Shown here piece by piece: positions 1-12,758 of a DNA stretch of 64,000 nucleotides. Positions within the stretch are counted from its first letter, which is position 1. The number at the start of each line of letters is the position of its first letter. This DNA comes from Ptiloglossa arizonensis. Taxonomy: Eukaryota; Arthropoda; Insecta; Hymenoptera; Colletidae. Position numbers and translations under genes: made by a program. The stretch lies in contig NC_135058.1 of assembly GCF_051014685.1 (NCBI RefSeq), positions 15,874,811 to 15,938,810 of the forward strand. The letters run 5' to 3'. The notes beneath the pieces are model-generated. The model was given only the letters and a program-made list of their open reading frames with translations. It searched no databases and was not told the origin of the DNA.

Positions 1-3000
1 AGTCACCGAGTCCGGTATCGGGCGCAAAGAAGAACCAGGGTCGGTACAATCCCTCGCGACGTACTCTTCCATCAACTAAATTCCGATCGGACATCCCGTC
101 CGAGACTACGATCGGTTGAAACCCGGCACCCCGAAAATTTTTCCCGTCGAGGAGGCCTCCTCCCCGCCAGATCGGTATCTCTCTCGTCTAAGGCCGGCTC
201 GATCCATCCCTGAGGGCCGTGGAAAGAGTTAGCCGGGGCAGGGGCTATTAATAATCGTCGCGCAGAAGGCGCGTGCTGCCGGGACGGTCGTGTGTCGCCT
301 AACGGGTGGCACGGAATGTTTGTTTGCTCGCGGGCGGCCACCGGGTTGACAAACAGGGAGGAATTCTCGCGGCGGGCCACGGGACAAGGGAGAGACAAGG
401 GGCGAGCGATGTTTTCACGCCGGGATGAAAATAGTGCGTAACGATCCACCGGGACCCCGAGAGAGATTTATCAGGGCTTAATGGTCCGACGAGCTCGTAA
501 AAAGAAAGCCTGCCACCGAGAGACTTTGTCAACGACTTTGTCCAAGTTGTGTCAACAGAGGCACGCTGCCAACAGCTGGCCGCGAGCTGCCGCGTTATTT
601 CGACGTTAACGACGACTTGTTTATAGTCACGACACCCGGGTACCGGGAGAAGGGGACGGTTGGTTCGACGTCGGTTCTACACGCCGGAGAACGATCGTTC
701 GGGGAACGCGACGTTTGTCGAACAATTTGTTTAGCGGAGCTCCGACCGCTTCGAGGATAAAAGAAGATTGTTTCGCGACGTCACCGACGCGTCCAGCCCA
801 GACCAGACAACGTTTATTCTATCCGAGTAAATTTGGATCGGTGAGTCGAGTTACTTTTCGATCGGCTGCGAGAACTTGACGCGACTGTCGCACTGCAAAA
901 GGAATTTCTTTTGTTTCTCGGGACAACGAGCAACGTTGTCTCGTTCGGAGAACGTTCAGGGAGCTTCTTAGCGGTGGGAATAATTTGGAAATTATAACAA
1001 CACTTTTTTCCTTTGAATAAAAAATCTGTTCTCAGTTTGTACGTTTCGCTCATCGGGATCTTTTCCAGTGAGTGCGTTACTGTCGACGGTTGAGTCGATT
1101 GGGTTTAGAATGACCCACGAATCGCGAAAGTGATACGATATTTTTGCATCGAAGACCCAAAGCTTCGTAATCCATCGCGATTGTTGATATTTTCTTTTTA
1201 TCGGAACGTTACGGAAATTATAGTCCTCCGTGGAGTCTTTTCGATCTCTTTAACCGCTCCGGTCGGATTCGCTCGTGGCGGAACAGGTTCTCCGTAATTT
1301 CTTTCTTGCTGAACATTTACGTCGTTTCCACGACAAAACCATCGGCTCGAGGAAGGGTGGACGACGATTGTGCCAAGAGTTTCCGTGGCATTCGTCGAAA
1401 TTGTTTCCTCGTTAACGCGCAGGGGAACGCAATAACTTCTCTCTCGATTTTCGCGCAGCCGGCGACTCGCGAGAATTAATTGTACTCGTGACGAACGTAC
1501 CATCGTAATCGAATTCTCGATGATCGAGCGTTCCCACTTTGATTAAACTTTCTCGTATTATCGCCTCCCCGATCAAAATAACGCAATTATCTTCGGGGGT
1601 ACGGAATTTTTATCGCGTCATCGCAAGGATAATTTGCTAATACCGCCATTTTTTCGATATACTTTGTTTCGTCGAGAGTACGATTAAAAATTTCCGAATA
1701 GAACGAAACAATGATGAAAATGTTACCTATTTTGTTCCGCAGGATCGAACATTGACAGTAATTGTTCGAACGTCGACAAGATTTTCTCGCGGTGAGTTAC
1801 TTCGTTAAATAAAAAATAAACGGAACATCGGTTCGCTCCGATACACAAATGTTCGAAAATAAATCGTTCTCGATAGCATCTCGTATCCAACGATTTCTTA
1901 AATCGACACGGTGGAGCACCGAGCGGTTCCGAGGAGCCATTTTGATCGATAAACGGCGCGCAAAGATGATTCACGAGATAACCAATTTGTAGATACCCCG
2001 TAAAACCGAGTCTCGGCAAACAGACGGCCTGTTTTCAAACAGGAACTCCGCGAGTTCCACGACAACGTGTCGCAAGCTCCCGGAGGCTCGTGCACGTGTT
2101 TAAATCGGTATTAAGTGCATCGTCGGAGGAACAGTGCCAAGAGGCGAAGTCAAACAGACGTTTATCTAATGTGTAATGGCATAATTTGCGAAGGGGCTTA
2201 ATCACATCAGTGTTACTTGGCCGTCCAGCAGAGTGGAATAAGCCGATCGTGTCTCAGACTTCCCTCTCTGCCTTGGTGCTTACCGTTCGTCCGTGGAACC
2301 AAATTGCGTTACACCCGGAATATTATTAGGGGCCCGCGAACCGTGACTAATCTGTCGACGAGATTTTACACGACAAACGACCGACTCGTCATAGATCGTC
2401 CCTAATTAATGGTAATTGAAACAAAATAATAGAATGCTCGGATGATCCGCGACGTAGATTTCGAACAAGTCAAATTCTGTAACAGCTGCATCGATCCGTG
2501 TACCCCATAGTGGACAAATTAGATATCGTTGGATGGAAAGGTAGATTCGAAGTCGTATCTTTTCCAAGTCACAGATTCTCCCGTTTCTGGTTCGGAAGTT
2601 GTTAATAATTCTCCGTTAGAAACTTGTCAACGCGACTACGATACGTTTAGGAAATTCAACGTGGAATGTTCGTCCGATATTACAATATATTACCAAGAAA
2701 AACTATTATAATATACTACAAGCGTGGAATCTTATTCGATTTTGATGTTCTACGAAACTTTATCCCAAGAGTTTTTATAGTATCTGTTTCGTAAAACGAA
2801 TTTTTGATCTACAACAGTAGATATTTATTTGTAGGAAAAGTTCAAACTGGAGGATTAGAAAAATTGAATATATTTTTCAATTCCTGAGCTTTACTCGTAT
2901 AATAGTAATACCGATATCGAACATTATCCGTAATAGTTTCTAGTCGCTGGTTTGGCAAACAGGCTCACTTCCGGTTCGGTCGCGTGTTGAAAACCCCTCG

Positions 3001-3187
3001 GTACTCCTCGAGAGCGACACCGCGTCCCTCCATAAATCGTTTTCCACCACCCTCGACGAATCATGGGAAAGGACACCGGGTCGCTGTCACTCGCGAGGGA
3101 AATGCCTGTTGTTCTCGTGCTTCTCTCGAATTAGTCCGAGTATTTAGCTCTAGCCGTGTTGGATCCGCTCACGTGTTCCCATCGTAC

Positions 3188-3212
3188 GCGCGTGTTCGCG
3201 CGTGTTCGCGCG
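3188..3212. repeat. Short CG-rich direct repeat
   Basis: CGCGTGTTCG occurs twice in tandem, followed by CGCG. Confidence 0.6.
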
Positions 3213-5421
3213 AAATTGCAGGAACCGAGAATAGGAAGCGTTCTCGTCGAAGCGGTCAATTTAGGCGAGTTTCGTCGGCGGCTCTCTTTGCGTCCTTTGA
3301 GGCCGGTCGTTACGCTCGAATATAGTTGTCAGCCGAAACGATGAGAAGCTTAGATCCCTGATAAATCACTTTCCAGCCACGGATACCCGCGCATTTTCGC
3401 GATCACTGAGTTTATTGCGGCAAATTGCGTGCCTCGGAAACGCACCTTGCGAGCAACAAATGAGAAGATACTCCAACCGAGGGGAAGAGATGGGAAACGA
3501 ACGGGAAGCGAAACAATTTTTTACCATTCGAAGGGTATCCTACTTGCAAAAGGCTCTCATTTTGTTGTTTGTTGATTTCTTTCTGAATTGATATCGGGTA
3601 AACTAACGAGCGAGCGTTTCGAAAAAGAATCGATCGACTCTGGAAAATAAAAAGGAGAGGAAATTGATGTTGGATACATGGATTCTTATGTGTAACTGAA
3701 ATTGAAAAATTTACCAAAAGTTATACGACGTTTTCGATCTTATTGTAGGTTGTTTCTAGTGACCCTGGTTTTGTTAACAAAGAAAATGTACAATGTGCAC
3801 ACAACGATGAATAGAAATACGAGTTGTGTTTAATTGTGCACGATCTCGTCGAGCTGACATGTTCGTCGTAGAGCAAGAAGAGGATGAAATTATAACGTTA
3901 ATTCGTTATACAGACACTATATTGGAATTTCAATTTGCCGCGCGAACGCTTTTTCGACTCTCCCTTTTCACGCTGGCACGCGTGATTTGATGCTCGGTCG
4001 TTCGAATGCTATTGAAACGAATTAAATAAATTCCTCGCTTATGGTACACAACGCCTCGAAAAATATTTGCATGGACCATTGTTTGTACGTGTCACGGGTA
4101 AAAAATTAATATTTGTATTCTTCGTGAAAAGGAAATTATTGATTAAATTCGCAATACCGAGTCGAACAAAATTCACGGTATCAAATTGAACAAACTTTTT
4201 TTAAAAATCACTGGTTTATATTTTGTATTTATTATCGTTCGCATTAAGTTTTCTACAGATAGCAAATTTATTTTATATCATTGTTTGAAAACCGATCTCA
4301 AACCATTGGTTCTCATCGTTTAGAGTCGATACGAAATTGATTCTCATTCGAGTCTTTTCGATTCAAAGATCGATCTAGTCCAACCGTATCGATCGTGAAA
4401 TCCTTCCGCTAGAAATTACTCGAAATCGCACGAAAGAGAGCTCTACGTTCGACAAAGTATTATAGTTCGTAGCTGGACTGATCTTAATCTATTCGAAATC
4501 TAGCATTCACGTATGTTTGCAATTCCTGAATCGGTACGAAGAGATTCCAAGCCCTCGTTAGATCTTTAGAATTTACTCAACTATAGAGATGTATGAATCG
4601 AAGCTAATACAGGAAAAAGCATAGATATTCTAAACGTACAAAAGTAACGAAATGAAACTCGTATCGTGAACCTATTTTTTATCCGAGTTCTTAACGTTGG
4701 AGAGTTTAAAATTACTCCGCATCGAAGTTTCTTCGACCTTGAAGTTTCTCTAACGGAACCATATCGATCATCAATTTCTTCCTCCACGAATTCTTTCGAA
4801 CAAAGACGATGGAAATACCATGTACCTTACAGCGCAGTTTAGGATTCATTTAATGACTTCGTGAGTCTACCATTCAGCAGTTGATCATTACGGAGTACCT
4901 ACGAGGTTCTCCAAGTCCTGCTAGAATACATTATCTTTCCATCGTGAACTCGGTCCGTGTCTCTGTCCTTAACATTAGGACATCCCTGATCGATCACCTC
5001 AATTTTTCTCCAACTTTCACGTTACCCTAACATACTACAGCATAAGTTAGCACAACTCTCTTTCTCTCTCTTCAAATTTCCTCTCTACAAAAGCAACACC
5101 GTGTACCCAAAAATACACGCGTCGCTGAACCGACCCTACGTTAAACGTGGCAAAAAAACTGCAAATCCGAAAAAGCACGAAAGGAGTCACAACCTCGCGT
5201 CATAAATCACACACGCGTCCTTGGCGTTAACACGTTGAAAATTGCTCCGCGTCAAAGTTTCCTCGACCTTATCGATCATCGGACTCTCCTCACCCTCTGT
5301 GAATTTGCACGAGCAACAAGGACAAAAGGGAACGCACAGCGTGTACCGAGCAGCGTTACTTCACGGTTAGATTTGCAAGAGGCGGATGTATTCGGTCGGT
5401 GGTTTGCGAGGCGGGGTCCTC

Positions 5422-5442
5422 GGTATCGGTATCGGTATCGGT
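5422..5442. repeat. (GGTATC)n short repeat
   Basis: Three perfect units plus a half unit. Confidence 0.85.
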
Positions 5443-6254
5443 GGAAATCCACGGGATCGACGTGTCAACGCGTTCGAGGATTCCTCCCCGCGGAGGTTCG
5501 CTACGCGGCGTGGTCTGCGGTTGACGTCGATTAATCACGCGGCGGCTAGTGTGCGTGGCTGCGGGCAACGACGTGTCGGTGACTTGCAACTACGCCCGCC
5601 GCCTATCATATTAACGGGTAATTGAAAGATATCCGGCCCGGAAAGCGGCACCGTGATTTTTTGTGATGTCACTACGAGCGTCGGCGAACGCTGCGCCGAA
5701 CGATCGCGGGGTGACTTGCACTCGTGACCGCCTCGAGGGCACGGCGACGCCTACCACCGATTCTCGAGCTGCTCGAGATCGAGCGACACGCGTGACTTCG
5801 ACACTGACCCCCTTAACCTCCCAACATGAACGAAACGCGTGTTTTACCAGCAATTTCGGTAACGTCGTACCGCGATCGGAGATATCGAAAGAGGAAAGGA
5901 TACGATACGGTATCCAACGAAGGAAACAGGGCACGGTTGTAACGTAAAGGCAAAATACGAGTTACCGAGCTATCTTTGAAAACGATATTACAATTTTGGA
6001 AAGTTTCCAGAGGAGGTAACTCATTTTTGGCAGGTGCCGCTTTAGCCTATGGCAGAGTCCACATTTCCGTCGTTTACGACCCTAGATAGAAAATACCATT
6101 ACTCCCTACGTTTCTCTGTAGGAAACAAAAATATTCAAATTACAATTTCTCTTTTTTCATATTCCTCCGCCCGAAAAGCACGCAATCGCTGAACAAAGTA
6201 GCGAAAATACTTGGATTATCTTTCACGCAAAATGTTCCTTCTGATTATTATTAA

Positions 6255-7151
6255 AGAAGTCTCGATCAAGTTAAAGTGGTACTCCAATTTGGAACGCTAA
6301 AAATCACGAAACTTACAAATTTTACAGCAATATTCGTGCACGATACGAGGAATATACACGTACTCCTCGTATATCCTTCGTGCGTCGTGTACATGTATGA
6401 ATTCTTGTCTGTCGGTATAGTTTCGTTGCAGAGGAAGCGACTGGAAACAATTCGTTTCGGTAAACGTTACCTCGTCGCGTGGACACGGTTCCATCGAGCG
6501 TGGTCTTCGGAGATACGAAATGAAATAGTTAAATTGTCATTGTCCCCGTTGCAACCCCCCGTAACTGGTCGTTCGGTCTTCGTAGGTGGCATCGAAGGTC
6601 ATCGAGGAGGCGACGAAAGCGAGCACGGCGCGGTGCTGCCCGTGGCAGCCGATAATCCGAGGCGGTGCGATTATTCCCGGCACGACACCGAAATAGATGG
6701 TTTACAGCCTCCCTTAAATACGTCAACGTTTATGCGTGAATTCCCGAAAGTAAATCGACGAAGAATGTTTTCGTACGACGCCGGCCCGTCACGAGCCGAA
6801 GCCAACTTAAACGCTGAAAGCGCCGGGGCGCACCCGCCGCGCCACCGAAATCTCTCTCCGGTTATTATTAATAACGCGAGGAAGCGGCTTTGTTTACGGT
6901 GTCGCGGGCTTTTACGCGCGTCTCTCGAGGCCTCGATTAAACCTTCGAGACGTCGAGCAACCGACTCGCGCGGCCTCCGCTCGGCGTACGCTCGCGATAC
7001 CGAGTTAATTAGTCGCGTAATTTCTGCCCGCTTCTACTGTACGCTTCCACTGTACAAAATGGGATCGAAGCGGAAGGAGGTCTCCCTGTGCAGCCTCGAA
7101 AGAGTAAAACGTAGTGGGTATTTTTTACGAGTAATAAAAAATATCGTTTAA
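6255..7151 (+). other. Long unassigned open frame (298 codons)
   Basis: This is the longest plus-strand frame free of stops outside the antisense of gene A. The first ATG-type start is deep inside, there is no clear start context, and the product is arginine-rich with mixed composition (for example KPSRRRATDSRGL). Parts of the minus strand are also open. I regard it as probably non-coding GC-rich sequence; it may contain an exon that I cannot delimit. Confidence 0.15.
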
Positions 7152-8883
7152 ATAATAAAGAAAAGAATCACAGGACATTGATACACTCCGTGTATTAAAA
7201 CTTAAACTTGACACGGACTATTATGTTTTACATTGCTGTCATCGGCTCTGTCACTGAGAACGATATTCTTTCTAATACGAATCCATTCCGAGCATAAAAT
7301 TAATTGCTGACTGTCGATGCACAGTATTCGATAAACGCATGCTCATCGTTGCAGCACGAGTATTCTCGGTCCGAACCCATCGCATCGATCCGTACCTGTA
7401 GGCACTATTCTCGTGCTGTAAAAATCGTAACGCACATTCTGCAAAGATGAGAAGTTGGCTAGCAGAGTCCCGTTCGCTTTTCTCGTCGCGTGGTGTTACA
7501 CGATCCGCTTTGTTCGTATTACCGTTGCTTCCAATGACGAAAATACGCCCTGTCTTTACGATTGTGTCGGGAAAGGTGGGTCTACAGGGAGGAGATTGCA
7601 CCACGACCAATCGGACCGGCTAGCCAACTTCTCGTCTCCGTACAGTACCTAAATTTAGAACTCTGCTATAATTGCTAAGTTTTCAAGTTTCACCGTCTAA
7701 GATGATCTACAATTTACGAAACAATTCATCGAAAAGAATCAACTATTAAGCACCGGATGTAGAAGCAAAATATACGGGAAAAGATTCATATTTTTCAAAT
7801 TGCTCTACGAGCTAACTTAACCCTGGTACATTCCTCATAATGATACATTGTCTATTACGATAGATACTAGATGCCCCTGCATTTCCTTAGTCCAACGCTT
7901 CGCCGTAAAGTTGAAAACCCTGCTTTCGTACTTTCGTACATTTGACTTTACACTGGTACGATAGAACTTAATATTTCATTCCATAGATAACCCAATTTCT
8001 CGACCAAGATCTAACTCTCGAGAATCACTCCCCAGAAGGTGAACCTAAACGTCGCTAAAACTTCCGAAAGTCCCGGTAGGTGAGCCACCATTTCGGTTCT
8101 CGACGAAAGGCGCGTCAAGGTTAGCTGCGAGCAAAACTTTATCTAATCGAGATATTCGTCCTCGCGTTACAGGGCTGCCGGGTATATCGGCATTGCTATC
8201 GCAACGAGGAGGAGGGCTCGTCGTCGGTCGGATTCGCTGGTTGAACGACGGTACGACAAGGAGTTATGATATCGGCACCGATCGCCGCGCCAAGTGAAAA
8301 CACGGTGGCGTGAGTAATATACAACCATAGGGCGATCTTTTATAGTGCAGAGACTCCGAAGGGGAATGATCCGCGGCCACGTCGGGAGATAGGATCGTTC
8401 TAACCCCCGCGAGAACGAGAGGAGAGGGTCAAGGAGGAGCGAACCCGGAGCAGTCAGCGATTCTAGTCGTAAATAAAACCGCGTCCGCTACCAATGCCAA
8501 TCTTGGACCGAGTCCGGTACCTGTCCGGCTCGGAGTGTGCTTTTACGAGCCACCGTATGGACGCGAAAATTTATATCGAACTCCACGGAATCGAATTAAT
8601 TATACTCCCTGGAATTCTACGGGTAGAACCTTTGGTACCCGAAAAACGTGACAACATTTTGTCAACACTTCGCGCACATTATCGTTCACGATTGTAGTTC
8701 CATTTCACCGTACTTCCTTGAACAATAAACGAGTAATATTTTCCCATCGCGCGATTCCAGTTCGTGTTCGCTGTCCGCCGCTCGTCGGTCTATCCTCTCT
8801 TCGAATCCTCTTCTCTGTTCCACGTGGATTGTCCTAAAAATCAGATCGAACGGTACCCTCCGATTCCGTTCGATCCCCTACAG
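7152..8883. other. Intergenic, nothing recognised
   Basis: Mixed AT-rich DNA with a GC-richer patch near 8200-8500; no frame with supporting signals on either strand. Confidence 0.5.
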
Positions 8884-9309
8884 TTCTCTCGCGAAGAAAA
8901 GCTTCGTTGAATCGCCGCGATCTGTAAAAATCCTCGAACGTAACGATACGCTGATTGCCATGCTGCGATTCTCTCCTATTCCCGAGTCCTTCGGACAGGA
9001 ATCATCATCGTGCCGAGCGTGCGAAACTCGTTACTCCGTAGCCGTTAGTCGCGCGAATAAAGAAACAAAGTATCGGGGACGGGACGTCCTGACGAGCGAA
9101 TCGCGGAACGTAAACGTCCTCGATCCTGATTTCCGTGTCATCGTGGATGCACCTCTGGTGCAGCTCCAAGACGTCCACGACCACCGTGCCAATTTCTTCT
9201 GTTTGTTATTTAAAGATCGGTCTAGGTTGCGAGAAGTTCACGTACGAACTGAACATTTTCTTCGTTCGGTTTCTAATTTTCAAATCGAGTTAATCGAGAG
9301 TGCTGTAAG
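8884..9309 (+). CDS. Possible internal exon, strand ambiguous
   Basis: On the plus strand a good acceptor (GTTCGATCCCCTACAG) and a good donor (GTAAG|GTGAGG) bracket 426 bases open in a single frame, entering and leaving in phase 2 (142 codons). The middle, about 9105-9200, is also open on the minus strand, where it reads EEIGTVVVDVLELHQ with very GC-rich third positions, so the coding strand cannot be fixed by eye. The minus-strand reading has a weak acceptor and a stop just upstream. No family is recognised. The segment may be a conserved non-coding element. Confidence 0.22.
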
Positions 9310-11018
9310 GTGAGGTGGAAGGGAGAAGAATTTCGATCTATTTTAGTTCGAAGTGTGTAAGTCTTAAGTAATTATAAATTCTGTTAAAGGACTTCATAAT
9401 CTGTAGGAGAAAATGCTTGCGTGCTCGAGTAGAATTCCGGATATGCATTTTGGCTCCTTCTAGCTGTCGTATCTCGTTCAGTCCCAAGAGTCTTTAGCTT
9501 AGCATGCGATCCTAGTTAATCTTGAATTATGTTGGGGAACATGTTAATTGGCATGAGAAAAATGTAGATGCGCCCGAGTAAAGTGAGTTAATATACGCAG
9601 GATATTTCGTTTTTAATGCGCATAAATTTAAAACGAAGAAAAACAACTCGTACAAACTGGGTCCTATTTAAATTCGAACACGTATTCACTTGTCCTGTTT
9701 CGTTATCGTTTTATCTACACCGTGTACTCTACACAACTTTGTACCTGCTACTGTATTTACACAAACGTAGGATTTGTATCAAGAGGAACGAATTTTTTCT
9801 TGCAATGGTATACAATAACGTGTACTAATTTTCTCAGCCTTGGTTATTCGCTCGTAATCCACAGTCTGAACTTAAAACAAAACTTTACATATTTACACTC
9901 TGCCCTGTATCGCAACTACCTCTCTACCTCAATTTCACCTATATCTACTCTTTACTCGATTCTCCGTCAACTACGAACCTAAGTCAAAAATTAACACACA
10001 CACACTAAACAAAAAACATTCATCCCCCGTTAAGTTTCAGATTTCCTTTCCTTTCGCCAGATGACCCAGATGTTCTCTACCTGGGCAACTCAAACGAAGC
10101 AAATGGAGCAAATATCGAGACGCCATACTGGACCACGTGATCGCAAAAGAGCAATCCAACGGTCCCGAAAGGATCGAGCCGGTCGAGTTTGGTTTCCGGC
10201 GTAAGGAGGAAAGTTGTAAAAATGGCGGGGCAGCTGGTAAGCTAGCCGAACGAGTTACGTGCGGGGCACGAGAGCGATCAGGCACCGGACCCCCTAATCT
10301 AGCATTAATCCTGACCGCGTTGTTGCGTCGAGGTCGGAGCCTGGAACCAAAGAAGACCGACTCGTCGGGGCAACGTTGCGTATACCGCGATTAGGACGGC
10401 TGCGATTTGAATGATTAGATAGGGTCGACGATTCGGAGATGCAGCGTTGCCGGCGGTGAAATAACAGCCTCCGGGCGGCGGCGGCGGCGGCTGGAGGTGG
10501 CTGGAGGCGACTGGAGGCGGCTGGAGGTGGCTGGCGGCGTTCGTGACCGGTAGGCACGCATCTCGCGCGCGGGTCGATAGTTCGCACGAACAACGCCGAC
10601 GTTCACCGTCCCGGAGGATGCACGCTGCCTGGCTAAGTACACGTGTCCGCTCCAACGACCTAGCCGATCATTCTCCACCTTATCATCCCCCTCGCCCACC
10701 GCGCGCCGCGATCCTCCACTCGACAGGTGTGTGTCGGGATTAATGCTCGATCTCCACACCGATCGAACAGGGCCTCTTAAGAGGTACATTCGAACGTCAT
10801 TTTTCACCGAATTTCTCCGGATCTGACGTAACTGAAACGACGGACCAACGGAAGACAAAGAATGGAGTTTGAATAGAGCGTTACTCGGAACCTCACTCTT
10901 CTTTGGAAGAAACCCAATTTTAAAAAGGAACAAACTCTCACCTGTATCGCTCGAAAACAACGAAGCTGGATACGAGGTCAGATCCTTTTCACGCGCAGAT
11001 CCTGTAACATTTTTGTAG
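9310..11018. other. Intergenic, GC island near 10.3-10.7 kb
   Basis: AT-rich to 10030, then a CpG-rich island containing the GGC repeat. Long overlapping frames on both strands here are low-complexity artefacts. The island could be a promoter or first exon, but I see no start signal. Confidence 0.4.
10474..10539. repeat. GGC/CTGGAGG low-complexity repeat
   Basis: A (GGC)n run of about six units is followed by 9-12-base repeats of the CTGGAGGTGG/CTGGAGGCGA type, in a GC-rich island. The long antisense frames across it come from low complexity. Confidence 0.85.
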
Positions 11019-11397
11019 AATCTTTGGATTTCGTCGCGCGACGCGTGTCACTCGATCGATCGAGATCACTGGCTTGTTACTCGACGTGATCGTTTTCTAT
11101 CGCGAGTCCGGTGGCAAAGGTTTGGTTGGGTTTCGGTTCGAGAATCAAAATTTCACGAAAACGTTTACCGAGATTAAAGATATTCGCGCTTCGACGAGAC
11201 GTGCCCGAGAACTGAATACTTTTTGCAGACAATCGAGAGATGAAACAATTTTTCGCGTCAAACTTCACCGCATACCGTGGACGTCGAACACCGTGAATGT
11301 CCAGTTAGTTGTCGATGACCCACGATGTTGCAAAACATCGCTGTGGGTGCCCCTTGTTATTTACCAGAAAGCTATTATCGCTAATAGATTTGTATAA
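11019..11397 (+). CDS. Possible plus-strand terminal exon
   Basis: After the acceptor-like ACATTTTTGTAG, one frame stays open for about 126 codons to TAA at 11395-11397. The translation is protein-like in composition (GGKGLVGFRFENQNF, then VNVQLVVDDPRCC) but matches nothing I know. It would converge on gene B with about 200 bp between the two stops. AATAAA on the plus strand near 11590 could serve as its poly(A) signal. Open frames of this length also arise by chance in this CpG-rich DNA. Confidence 0.2.
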
Positions 11398-11600
11398 TAT
11401 TATTATTGAAAGATGTACATAGAAATGTATTACAATTTTCACTGGATATATAAATTTAGCAACACATTTATTATTCAGTGTTTAACCTAAACACTTTTCA
11501 CAACGTCGAGAAAGCCGAAACACTTATATTGCACACAGATTGTAAATAACTTTACAAAGGACAAAGCACGAATAATTCTAATTTTCGTAAATAAATATTT

Positions 11601-11606
11601 TTTATT
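11601..11606 (-). promoter_or_regulatory. Poly(A) signal of gene B
   Basis: On the minus strand AATAAA overlaps the TAA stop of gene B, followed by AT-rich sequence. The hexamer is canonical; the very short 3' UTR is inferred. Confidence 0.45.
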
Positions 11607-12312
11607 GACTCGAGGAAGGTTCTTTATCATTGACGGGTGATTTCGACCGAACGTTAAAGTGCAAATTCTTCAAATCCTCGGGTCGAAGGTAGGCGTAATT
11701 TTTCTGCTCGTAAATTGTCTCGATGTCCTGCTTGCTTACACCTGGAATGAAAGAACAGTAACGAGTAACTATTTCCGAGAAACATTTTTGTATTCTCAAT
11801 TGTATTTATTTAACGATACGTGCGATATCTTAAAAATTTTAGCTTGCTGTTATAAATTAAACGTGTAGCAAAACTACTTCCATTACTCGGTATAAATTTT
11901 CATAAAACTTATTCGAACGCGTACGCAACAATTGCTCCTTTCTAGTACCGCGAAATTTATCGTTTGCACTTTCTTCGTGGACTTCGTCGATCACCACGGT
12001 GGCCGATGTAGGTGTTTGCACCAGGGAATTCGCCTCTGTACCAACGAAAGAAATCTCTTTTAAATTAACCATTGTATCAAAATCTGTGCAAACACTCGCT
12101 CAACAGAACTTACTGTCTTTTGTATTGAATTTCGGAATGTTGATTCCACGCGCGGAATGAATCGCCTCGGGATTAATTAGTGCCTTCTCCCTGACTGTAT
12201 CGGTACTGTCAGTTGCATACGTAGATTCGGGTGAATTAGAGTCATCGATTTGAGGATTAGACATATTGGTCAGGTTCTCTGTCGTCGCGTGTTGGGCTTC
12301 TGTTCGACACAT
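11602..12312 (-). CDS. Gene B: small three-exon gene, unrecognised protein of about 133-149 residues
   Basis: I do not recognise this protein. Exon 1 runs from an ATG at 12312 (or the better-context ATG at 12264, AAT before ATG) to 12114, with a strong donor GACA|GTAAGT in phase 1. Exon 2 starts at 12035 after TTCGTTGGTACAG and ends at 11925 or 11919; both donors keep phase 1 and are weak. Exon 3 starts at 11741 after an excellent acceptor (TTCTTTCATTCCAG) and ends in TAA at 11604-11602. The first part is Ser/Thr/Asp/Asn-rich with the motif INPEAIHSARGINIPKF; the last exon carries KQDIETIYEQKNYAYLRPED, which looks like a compact helical motif, then a polar tail ending SSSQ. No signal peptide or membrane segment is visible. 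The exon 1 frame stays open upstream to about 12357, after TTCTTCCTAAG, so an earlier coding exon is possible. It lies 1.6 kb downstream of gene A in the same orientation. Confidence 0.55.
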
Positions 12313-12750
12313 TTCACACGTATTTAACCAAAGTGCAATTGCATCTTGCAGATCTATCGTCGCACTTAGGAAGAAAATAAGATTACAACAAGATCGACAT
12401 TGTTACAATACACGCTATATGTACAAAGAATTGATCATTGGTCCAAGAAAACGGAAAACTTCGTTGAGAAAGGAAACAATCGAGTTTCCCAGACTTCTTT
12501 GTATTCTTTCAAATATTTAGTCACTCGGATATTAAAGTTATTTTCAGTTAAACACCTCGTACATCTACCGGCCACGTAATTCGCTATATAACCGGGCAGT
12601 TACGCTCCAAGTTGATTGTTTACACGAATAAATTAACGCGCTACGAGCGCCGGACGAAACAAAGAAAAAGACTCACGGTATTAAATTGCAAATGATTATT
12701 GGACATCCTGTTTCTTGGCAATTCTCTCTAAACTAATGCGCCATTTCGCG

Positions 12751-12758
12751 TATATAAA
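12751..12758 (+). promoter_or_regulatory. TATA-like sequence between genes A and B
   Basis: TATATAAA followed about 35 bp later by CCAGTTTC. No supported plus-strand gene follows, so this may be chance. Confidence 0.12.

Larger units (their letters stand above)
1..6254. other. Non-coding stretch, no gene supported
   Basis: Only short frames without splice or homology support. The only repeat noticed besides the short ones listed is a block of about 35 bases (ATTACTCCGCATCGAAGTTT near 4710; ATTGCTCCGCGTCAAAGTTT near 5240), both followed by CGACCTT and later ATCGATCATC. A 60-codon frame at 2529-2711 looks protein-like but lacks a proper start or acceptor. Confidence 0.5.

Noticed and set aside
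2529..2711. 60-codon protein-like plus-strand frame
   Set aside because: It starts only at TTG after an in-frame TAG; the upstream AG has no pyrimidine tract, so neither a start nor an exon can be supported.
10305..10960. Long overlapping minus-strand frames
   Set aside because: They run through the GGC/CTGGAGG low-complexity repeat and owe their length to composition; several frames are open at once.
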